Origin: Entophlyctis helioformis
Taxonomy: Eukaryota; Chytridiomycota; Chytridiomycetes; Chytridiales; Chytriomycetaceae
Assembly (NCBI GenBank): GCA_025526915.1
Contig: JAHLKH010000023.1
Location: 62,001 to 126,000 of the forward strand
DNA length: 64,000 bases
Reading direction: 5' to 3'
This document shows, piece after piece, positions 55,275 to 64,000 of the stretch. Every line of letters starts with the position of its first letter. The first letter of the stretch is position 1. The notes beneath the pieces were generated by a model. That model saw only the letters and a list, made by a program, of their open reading frames with translations, had not been told where the DNA came from and made no database searches. Made by a program: the position numbers and the translations under genes.

Positions 55275-57823
55275 CATGCAAGATACGGGCGACGACCAAG
55301 ACTGTGCGCATGCTGCTGCCGTTGCCGCCTCCTGTGTGTGTGCAACTGACTTGCTCCTGGCACACCCTGTGTGCGCCGACAGACATCCCAGCGGTGCCGC
55401 CCGCGCCGTACATCGCCCTGGCCGACCTCACCCAAGACAGCCACGAGCAGGCCGCCAACGCTCAGCCGGGCCACGGCATCACAGACATTGTCAACGACTA
55501 CAACGAATACGTCGACAACGAGGACGAGGACGATGTGGACTACAATGACAACGAGAACGAGGACGAGGACGATGATTATGATGTCGAGGACGACGACGAC
55601 GACGAGGACGAGGATGACGACGAGGAAGGGGACGGAGACGGCATGCAGGAGTTGGCCGAAGAGGTGCGTGGTGGCGTTGTGTGCATGCAGCATGTTTCGA
55701 TGCCCTGGTCGGCAACGCAGGCAGGCGGCAACCGCTGGCAGAGACAGGGATTGCTGACGAGAGACTGGCCCCCTCCCCCTTCATGCACTCGCCCGACGGC
55801 AGATACGCCGGCGGCGAGGATACCTGTTCGAGCAAGCCGTTGCTCTGTCGCTGCCCGAGGTCACGGCCGCGGTGGTTGCGTCTGGAGCCGGTGCGTGGCG
55901 AAGCGCGGTGTCGATGCTGTGCTTGTTGCTGGTGCACACACTGCGTTGCATGGGTGACTAACAGACCCCGCTTCCCTCGACAGTGGACATGCAGGGCATC
56001 GGCTGGGGCGAGCTGGGCACAACACGCGACCTCATGCGGCTCGAGCGGCTGGCCAACTACGACACATTCCGCAACCTGCGCGACGACCTGGGTCCGCTGT
56101 CCAAGGTCTGGATTGCTGTGCTGGGATGCTCAGGATGGCCGTTGTGGCTGGGATCGCATGATGTGACAAGGCATGGCATGATATGGCGACTAACCACAGT
56201 GATGGGGCCGTCACAGGACATGACGCCCATGAGACAGGATAACAGTATTTACAAGTTCCGGTACATGCGGCAGGACAGCCGGAGCGTGATTGTGCATTTC
56301 CAGTTGCGGCATCTGCTCGCGTCGACAAGCAAGAACGATCTGTACTATAGCGGTGAGTGTGTGTGTGAGGATGTTTCTTGTGGTCGAGACGGCAGCAACG
56401 ATCGTGGCCGTCTGCGCGAGGTGACTGACGCGACGAGTGGATGGATTGGTGAGAGTAGCCGTTGCTGGGCCCGAGCAGTGCTGTGTGCGGCATTGGAGCC
56501 CCATGACACGGACGCGGCGGGACGTGCTGAATCTCAAGCAGCTCGGCCTTGGACATATCCAAGTGAGCACACTGGCCGCACTGGACGATCTGGTCATGGC
56601 AGGAGGCAAGTGGGGGCATGGGCTGTTCAGTGGCGCGTGCAGTGGTGCTGACGCGACGTGCCGTGTCGTGCCGTGTCGTGACGACGGGGGGCAGGATTCT
56701 CGGGCGAGTTTGTGGTGCGGCGCGTGTCGTGCACGGATGGGCTCGGAGTGCATTCGGGCATCATCACCGCCGAGCCCAACGGCATCACCAACCATTTGCA
56801 GATGCGCGAGTCACGGAGCGGCGCCAAAGTGGCGATTGTGTCGAGCAACGACGAGTGCGTGCGGGTCATGAACCTCGAGCGGCTGGCAACCCAGTCGTAC
56901 TTTCGGCAACCGTGGGCTGTCAATGTGAGGTCCTGGCTGGGATGCACGCATGTGTCCACGTGTGCTTTGCAGGGGGTCTGACTTGAGCAATCTGTGCGTG
57001 TACACAGTGCACCGCGTCGAGCCCTGATGGACGGATACTGTGCGTGGTTGGCGATGACAAGGAGGCTTTGATAGCAAGCACAGACACTGGCGAGCGTGAG
57101 TGGGGTTCGTCCATGAGCCCATCAGGGCTGGACAAACTGCGGCTAACCGCGGCCATGGTGGTGGTTGTTGCTGTTGCCGTTGCTGTTGTTTTACAGCCGT
57201 GTTGCGATTGACGGGACATCTGGACTACTCGTTCTCGTGTGCGTGGTCGTCGTGTGGCCGATGGATCGCGACGGGCAACCAGGACATGACGACACGCATC
57301 TACGACATCCGGCGGTGCGACAAGGCCCTGTGGGTGCTGGGCGGCAAGATGGGGGCGATCCGGTCGCTGCAATTTTCCGAAAACAGCCGCATCCTTGCGA
57401 TGGCGGAGCCGGCCGACTTTGTGCATGTGGTGGACATGGCGTCGCTGAGTGCGACGGACGGGTCTGGCGGGTCTGAGGGAGCGGCCAAGCGGCATGCGTC
57501 CGTACAGTTGCTCGACTTTTTCGGCGAGATATCTGGCGTCGCCATGGCTGGGCCTCGTGGCGAGGATCTGTTTGTAGCAAATGCAGGTGAGGCTCTGGCT
57601 GGCTTGTTCTTGGATGTGGCATGTGCGCGGTTGGAGAGATGGTAAGCGCTGACATGAACGGGCGGCTCTGTGGACAGATGCGCGGATTGGCGGGATCATG
57701 GAGTTCCAGCAGACCAGCGACCTTGAGCGGCTGTGGGGGGTCGCTCAGCAGCCAAGCGCGGCGGGGACTGTGAGAGCAGCGCACGATGCGGCCCACATGC
57801 CGCCTGGCTTTATAAATATTTGA
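55275..57823 (+). CDS. WD40-repeat protein of a conserved uncharacterised family
   Basis: Conserved fungal/plant WD40 family; role unknown. Exons: ~55275-55316 (end uncertain), 55383-55663, 55803-55890, 55984-56105, 56217-56352, 56456-56605, 56695-56924, 57008-57097, 57197-57586, 57678-57823. A very acidic Asp/Glu stretch follows DLTQDSHEQ. Family motifs: YKFRYMRQDSRSVIVHFQLRHLL is read across 56250-56330, then DDLVMAGG-FSGEFVV, NECVRVMNL-like NDECVRVMNLERL, SPDGRILCVVGDDKEALI, GHLDYSFSCAWSSCGRWIATGNQD, RIYDIRR, MGAIRSLQFS and FGEISGVAM. The intron after 56605 starts GCAAGT, a GC-AG intron. Confidence 0.85.
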
Positions 57824-57909
57824 ACCTGTCGAGATTTTGCCGGCTGGGCAGTGTCAGGCAGCCATTTCGCCATTTTCCAATTGTAGCAAGGCTCCGTCCT
57901 GCCCCAGCA

Positions 57910-60774
57910 ATGTCAAACTCGCAGCCTGAAGCAACTGCGCCGCCGCCCGCCGCCCGCCTGGCTGCCCTGCAGACATCGGCGCTGTCCCTCGACGACATGC
58001 TGCTCTTCTCGCCCAGCCCTGCCAGCGGCCCAGCCTCTGCGTCTGCTGGCGGGCTGTTCAACGGCAGTGCCCAGCAACAGCAGCCATTCCAGCAGCAGCA
58101 GCAGCCATTCCAGCAGCAGCAGCAGCAGTCGCTTGCACACGGCGTCGAGCAGTATGCGCAGCAACTCAACCAGCAGACTCCGCAGCAGCCGCCCATGCAA
58201 TGGCTCTCGCCCGACGCTGCCTTTGGCGCCGCCCCTCTCGACGCTGCGCTCCAACAGCAGCAGCAATCCATCAACGCCTCCATCGCTGCCTTGCTGGGCG
58301 GTGCCGCTGCCCCGCAGCCGGTCGGCCTCGGCATCGGCGTCAACGACCGCCGAGCATCGACTGCGTCGCTGGCGTCGCTGGCATCCTTGACGTCCATGGC
58401 GTCCATGGCATCGGCAATCTCTGCAGCGCACGACCTGCAGTCTCCGTTCAGCGGTGCACTCTCCACGCCGCAGCTGGTGCTCAACCACGACTTTACCTCG
58501 CCGGTGTCGCAGCCCATGGGCGTGCCGTACGAGCTCTGCATCGACGCCAACGGACACCTTGTTTCGTCGGCTGGCTCGTCGGCCCTGCCTCTTGTGGCGC
58601 CACCACAGACGCTGCTGCCACTGCCGGGATCCGCGGATCGCTGCCGGGATCGCTCGCAACAGCCGGCACGCCGGGCTCGGCCTGGTACGGCATGCGCGAC
58701 GACGATGCAGCGTCGTCGGTCGTCGACGGGTCGGACGTCGGCACCATCTCGCCCTACTCGCGTCCGCTGGACCCTCTGGCGGTCGACGCCGCCGGCTTTC
58801 ACACGAACATGAACGCGAATGCGAATGCGAACGCGCCGGACATGGGCCGCAAGCCGTCTCTTGCGGCCTCGTCGTCCGAGTTCCTCCATCCGGGCGCGTT
58901 CCAGCACCAGCGGCTGAACTCGTCAACGCGCCGCTCGAGCGCGTCTTCCCTCGCCGACCTGGACGCACTGGCCCTGGACGCGTCGTCGACCCTGTCGCCC
59001 AGCATGGCAGCGCTGGGCATCCCACACACCCTCCACCCCGCCTTCCACCACACCAGCACCAACACAAAACCCCATGGGTGCACCGGCCGCGCGAGTCATT
59101 GTCGTGCCGTCGCCGTACATCCACGCCATCCAGTCGCCGCTCAACTCGCCGTTCATGTCGCCGTTTGTGTCGCCGTTCATGTCGCCGCTCACGTCGCCCA
59201 TGTCTCATGCCATGCACCACTACCCGTCGGCGGCCCAGGTCGCGGCGGTCAACGCTGCCAATGCGAGCCACTTTGCCTTTCCGCCCGAGCAGTCGGTCAA
59301 CGCCATCACCAACTTCCTGACGGTGCCTAGCAACCTGCGGCCCGTGTCGGCATCGGCATCGGCATCGGCATCGGCATCGCCGTCGCGTTTGGCTGCAGGC
59401 GGCCTCGCTGCTTCCGCGTCGCCTGCGGGTCTGGACGGCATGGGACTGGGCTTTGCTGCTCCTGGAGCTGTCATGGGCTCGTCCGTCTACGGCATACCAT
59501 CGACTGCAGCATCAGCCGCCGGCCCTGCATTCGTGGCGCCGCAGAACCCAGCGGATGGCGGCAGCCGCGCCAAGACGTTTGAGGAGCTGCTCGCCGAGAG
59601 CGGTCTGCTCGACCACAAACCGGTGTCGGACGTGGCGGCCAGCATGTCGTTGATGAGCACAGACGCCCCGCCGCTGCCGGCGTCGGAGCCGCACGCCTTT
59701 TCCACCCCGTCCGAGGCATTGCCGCGCGCCGACTCGTCGGAAACGCTTACAAACAGCTCGACGACGCGCAGCAGCTCTGCAAGCCACAGCAACAGTCACA
59801 GCAACAGCAACAACCACAGCATCGACAGCACGATCGACGGCCATCTGCACGCACACAGCCAGGCGCATGCGTCCAAGTCCAAGGCGCCGGCCAGGCACTC
59901 GCGGCAGCCGTCGCGGTCGAGCGGGCTGCACGTGCACACCGACAAGCCGCCTGCAGGCCCAGGCGCGTCGGCAGGCAGCGAGTCTGGCGCGCTGCCCGAG
60001 GGCCGCTTCTGGAAGGTCTCAAGACGCCGCTCAACACGCTGTACCAGTGTCCCTTTCCCGAGTGCTACAAGAGTGCGTCTCTCTCTGTCTGTCTGTCTAT
60101 TGTCTGGCCCATACCATTGCATATCATTGCATTCTGCCCGTCATGCTGTCCGTCGATTGCATCGCACTCACTAACCGACGCGTCTTGTGCATGTGCACCA
60201 ACCCATTGCCTTCCCCCAGCATTCACGCGTCCATACAACCTCAAGTCGCATTACCGCGCTCACACGGGCGAGCGGCCCTTTGGCTGCGACTTTTGCCACC
60301 AGACCTTTGCCCGCAAGCACGACCTCAAACGCCACCAGAAGCTGCACGAGTACGTGGTTCATCCATCCCGCCTTGCCCTCCTATCTTTGCGCAGTATCGA
60401 CTGACACACGCGTGGCTTGACGTGACAGGGGCCAGAAGCCGTACCCGTGCCCGGCATGCAAAAAGACGTTTGCCCGCAGCGATGCGCTCCGTCGCCACTT
60501 ACGCCCCGCCGAGCCCTCCAAAGAATCGGCCTGTGGTCTGCGGCTCAAGATCGTGGCCGCCATGGCCAAGAGCTTCACAGCCACCGGCCAGTTGCCCGAC
60601 CTCGGCTACGAGGCTGATGCCCAGGACCGCGAGCTCATGGACCAGATGATCAACGGCGAGCTCGGCGAGCTCGACGAGTTCCTCTCGGGAGATTTCGAAA
60701 ACGCTGTCGACGACCACGACGACCACGACGACGACGATGGCGACCATGACGCCCCTCTCACTCTTGTTGAATAG
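57910..60774 (+). CDS. Crz1-like C2H2 zinc-finger transcription factor
   Basis: Probable calcium/calcineurin-type stress regulator. Three C-terminal C2H2 fingers: CPFPECYKTFTRPYNLKSH, CDFCHQTFARKHDLKRH and CPACKKTFARSDALRRH. Exons end at 60072, then 60220-60349 and 60429-60774, each joint in phase. The N-terminal ~650 residues are Gln-, Ser- and Ala-rich with SPF/MSPF repeats (59150-59200), and the tail after the fingers is acidic with an Asp/His run. Three one-base frame breaks: GG at 58635-58636, the C run 59070-59073 (one extra), and GG at 60015-60016. The PYNLKSH/HDLKRH/DALRRH order is that of Crz1/PrzA factors; the calcineurin docking site was not identified. Confidence 0.85.
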
Positions 60775-60893
60775 CGACGCGCGTGTCGGACCCTATTTTG
60801 TATGGCTGCCCTCCATTCTGTTGTGAATCAAGCATCCATGTCTACCGTTGGTTTATTATGTATTGCCGTGATGTGGGGAGTCGAGCAATGGTG

Positions 60894-63123
60894 TTAGAGT
60901 CTGTCTGTCGGGCCGGCGGGCTGTGCAATCGCTGCTGTTGACGTGTTGGCTGGGGGGCGATGATCAGCACCGGCAACGGGGCCAGAGAGCGCGCCGGGGA
61001 ACGCGATCGGCTTGAGCACCGGCTTCGAGCGAGCCAGGACATGGTCGAGCGCCGCGTCGCCCTGCGGCTGGCCTTTGGACACCACGTATCCACTCCGCCC
61101 ATAACCGTCGGCCGGTGCACCACCCGTCTGCACGCCGCCGCCGCCGCCGCCGCCGCCGTCGGGCATCTTGGTGTCTGGCTTCGCAACCGGCTTGCGTGGC
61201 AGCACCGGCCCCTTGCGCACCGCCTCGCCCTCTTTGAGCGTCACGCCCGGCGCCATCTTCATAAAGTCCGCCTGCCGCATCCACACATTTTCCCCTTGTC
61301 AGCTCTCCCTCCTCCTCTTCACCCTCCCGCACTCACAGCGCGTCGCCATGGGATAGACTTACCAGTGCGGGCACATCGAGCGCTGGGTCGTCGACGTAGC
61401 CATCCACACCAAGCGCCGACTCGATGGTTGTGCCTGCGAGTGCACCGGCTCCCGACACCGCATTCGCACCGCCACCGCCACCACCGTTGGCGCGGTCCGG
61501 TCGGTCGGGCTCCGACGGCCGCGGCAACCGTCTCGGTGGTGCACGTGCCGCTGCACCGCGTTTGGCATCGGGCGGCACAGGTCCTGATCCTGCTCCTGCT
61601 CCTGCCCCTGAGCCAGCGGCCGCCGCCGTCGCCGTTGCTAGGGGGCCGACCTTGAACGACACGTGTCCGTTGGCTGGACCCGGCTCGCGGTCAGCGTCCT
61701 GCATCTCCTTGCGTGGCTTGGTCGATGGCTGGGCAGCGACCGGCTGGACATCGTCGGCCACCACGCGTGCCTTGACACTACCCACGCGAGCGAGCCAGCG
61801 AGGAGAGAGGAGTGAGTATGGCGTGGAGCAGGATGATGGAGGGAGGGATCCAACTCGACACACACGACACGACACGACGCAATACGACGCAATCGACACG
61901 GGCTTACCCCTGTGTCATGAGTTTGCCTGGCCCGACACGGTTCACCAACACGATGCGGCCGTCGAAATCGTACGCCAGCTGTGCCTGGCCGCCGTCCTTT
62001 TGCAAGTTATGCACGCGCGCCATGGTGCGGCGGTTCTCTTCCTGGATCACCTGCTCGGGCCCGTGGCGGACGTGCGTCGCCGTGTGCGGGGCGTGGTGGC
62101 CGCCGCCCGCTGGCTGGCTGCCGGGCAAGTGCGCCGACGACGGCTGCACGCCGGTCTGTGTGGCGGAGAGGTAGCGCGATGGGGCGGACGGCGCGGGGTT
62201 GTTGGCTGGGCGGGGCTGCGCGAGCGGCGGGCGGGATGGAGCGTGCTGGCCTGGGTTGAGGAGCGGCTTGGTTGTGCGCGATGATGGCTTCTTTGATGGG
62301 CTGAGGAACCGGCCGTTTGGGCTCTTGATCTGCTGGGGGTGGTTGTGAGATGTGCGACCGAGTGCTACATCGATCGCCTTTGGCATGCATTACCTTGTTG
62401 AGCTGTGTCAGGCTGTTGGCCGACGACGTTTCACTGATCCCTGTCCGTCTGCGAGTAAGCAAAAGCGTCAGTTGCCAGACTGCCGCTGCCATGAGCCATA
62501 AGCGATCGCCTGGCTTTACTTTGGCGGCTCAGCAGCGCGTGCAGCAGATTCTTTGCTATCGAGACGCTGCTGCGGCCCTGCAACGTCGTGTGCATGCTGG
62601 GCATGTTGTTTCTGTGACGACGACTGCTCTGTGCGGATAGCATTGGGTGCCAGCGGCCGGATTGGCACAGCGCCACGTGCCCATGATTCGGCAACCGCCG
62701 GCTCGGGCTCTGTGCCAGACGCGTCCGTCAACAGCGACGCGTTCATGTCAGTCTGCGTCACCAACACCAGCAGGCACGTCCCGAAGCAACGCAAAGACCT
62801 TCGTCGGGCTCCCACAGGTCCATGTCGATGTTGCCAGGGTCGCGTCGAAAGAACTTGTACTGCACCCGCAACAGACAGCGTCAGTTGTGGGTCTGTTGCA
62901 GCGTGGAGCCAGCAGCAGACACCGGGCCTGGCATACGCACGTCAATGAGCGACAGAAGCGTGTCGCGGGCGAAGCCAACCGCATACGGCAAGACTTGGAC
63001 GTCAATGTGCTTCTCGAACAGCACATGCTGCGACCGCGATATGATGTCCTGGATCAGCGACAGCACAAACGACTCGCCCTCTTCCTGCTCAATGAGCTGC
63101 AGCCAGTCCTCCTTGGTTGCCAT
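60894..63123 (-). CDS. C2orf81-like protein (DUF4639 type)
   Basis: Family of unknown function that I recall mainly from organisms with cilia or flagella. Start MATKEDWLQLIEQEEGES; exon 1 (62941-63123) ends in LLSLID and is spliced to YKFFRRDPGNIDMDLW (high end 62859). The pattern E-W-x5-EEGE, Q-V-LPYAV-ARDTLLSL, FFRRD and the later SWARGAVPI matches what I remember of C2orf81. Further coding pieces: ENRRTMARVHNLQKDGGQ and DFDGRIVLVNRVGPGKL (about 62060-61920), FKVGPLATATAAAAGSG with Gly/Pro-rich sequence, and ADFMKMAPGVTLKEGEAVRKG near 61240. The joint around 62810 is unresolved. Head to head with the next gene. Confidence 0.65.
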
Positions 63124-63299
63124 GAACGGTGTGTTGTGTGTTGCCAGGAAAGACGTGAGATGCTGAGCGGAGTTTGCCACTTCATCTAACAACCACCACC
63201 AGCAACCAACGCCAGCGACCACCATCGACAGCAGCGACGACAGCGACGCCGGCCAGGGTGACACTGCAAGCAGCGATAAGCGACAGCCGGTGCGTGCCA

Positions 63300-64000
63300 A
63301 TGGAGTGTCCGGTCTGCTCGATCCGGTCGTCCAAGTTCTGGTGTGCTGCCTGCGTACGGAAGCAGTGAGTCGTGGCACCCCCCACGGGCATGTCTGCAAC
63401 CCCGTCCAACTGACTGGCTCGCCTGGCTCGGCTGTCTTGCTCGCCTGGCAGCATCGCCCAAAAGAGCTCGCACTCGGCCGACCTGGCTGCCTCCCAGGCA
63501 CAGCTGATCCAGCGCATCCAGACCCTTCTTGCCGATCACGACGACCTCAAGCTGGATGTCCCCGCACGACAGCATCCGTCGCTGTCGGCGCGAGTTGCTG
63601 ATCTTGAGCAGCTGGTCCAAGACAAACGCTCGCTGATCAACGCAGGTGTGTGCGGCACCCACTTCATCCGCCACGGATCCGCCTCTCGAGTGACGCGACT
63701 GCCTGGCTGACTGACCATACTGAGCGCCACAGACCGCCAGCGGCTGCAAGCACTGCGGGAAACCGCTGCAGTGCGCATGAAGGCGATCACAGACGCACAG
63801 GGCCAGCTGCAGTCGGCGCGGGTCCAGCAGGCCCAGCAGATGGAGGCGAGTCTCAAGCGGTCCAACGACTCGCTGAGCCAGACACTGCATACACTGTTAG
63901 GGTTCAGGAGACTGCTCGTCAAGGATCTGGTGGCCGTCTACCGCATCCGCAAGATCCAGAAACGCTACAATAACAACAGCAGCAGCGCTGGCAACACTGG
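63300..64000 (+). CDS. Atg14/UVRAG-like subunit of PI3-kinase complex, 3' partial
   Basis: Probable accessory subunit of the Vps34-Atg6 lipid-kinase complex that starts autophagy or endosome maturation. Exons 63300-63364, 63452-63645, 63733 to beyond 64000, all in phase. The N-terminus has a CPVC...CAAC zinc knuckle typical of Atg14/Barkor, then coiled coil (ADLAASQAQLIQRIQTLL, DLEQLVQDKRSLINADRQRL) and LHTLLGFRRLLVKDLVAVYRI, resembling the start of the BATS/UVRAG globular part. The window ends inside the gene. Atg14 versus Vps38/UVRAG cannot be separated on this portion, though the Cys knuckle favours Atg14. Confidence 0.68.

Overview
This window is nuclear DNA from a GC-rich, intron-bearing fungus, most likely a zoosporic (flagellated) lineage such as Chytridiomycota. 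Genes are dense, on both strands, with mostly short GT-AG introns of about 50-250 nt. Lactate flavocytochrome b2, a Ste24 CAAX protease, a Cha1/SDS-type dehydratase, a Bud13 splicing factor and Crz1-like zinc fingers fit a fungus. Three things fit a flagellated fungus: an ARL2-binding BART-domain protein, a C2orf81-like protein, and remnants of a Fanzor/TnpB-type nuclease. The species call is inference; I ran no search.

Layout. 0-5 kb: 3' part of flavocytochrome b2 (+), then a glutamine-rich C2H2 factor (-). 5-11 kb: short-chain dehydrogenase (-), two tandem paralogous multi-pass membrane proteins of unknown function (+), aldehyde dehydrogenase (-). 11-20 kb: ARL2-binding protein (+), DENND6 Rab regulator (-), Ste24 (+), serine/threonine dehydratase (-) with a Fanzor/TnpB-like remnant just 5' of it. 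20-26.6 kb: a foldback repeat element, ABCG half-transporter, TLC-domain membrane protein, Mpv17/Sym1 (all +). 26.6-35.4 kb: divergent genome-maintenance pair, Ctf18 (-) and a SNF2-RING translocase (+). 35.5-40 kb: Ty1/copia remnant, Bud13 (-), LIM protein (+), mitochondrial carrier (+). 40-49 kb: glucosidase II beta (-), orphan Q/H-rich gene (-), unknown exon and DHHC acyltransferase (+), coiled-coil protein (-). 49-57.8 kb: complex I 49-kDa subunit (-), PPIL2 cyclophilin (+), SET-domain protein (-), WD40 protein (+). 57.9-64 kb: Crz1-like C2H2 factor (+), C2orf81-like protein (-), Atg14/UVRAG-like protein (+, cut by the window end).

Many neighbours are head-to-head with about 90-300 bp between start codons (ALDH/ARL2BP, DENND6/STE24, CTF18/SNF2, BUD13/LIM, NDUFS2/PPIL2, SET/WD40, C2orf81/Atg14-like), so promoters are probably shared.

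Sequence-quality caution: at least nine single-base frame breaks sit in seven conserved genes, often at C or G runs and mostly a missing base. They look like residual long-read errors rather than biology. I worked splice sites out by eye from GT-AG signals, reading phase and remembered family sequences. Where exon lengths sum to a multiple of three I am confident; otherwise I say the joint is open.
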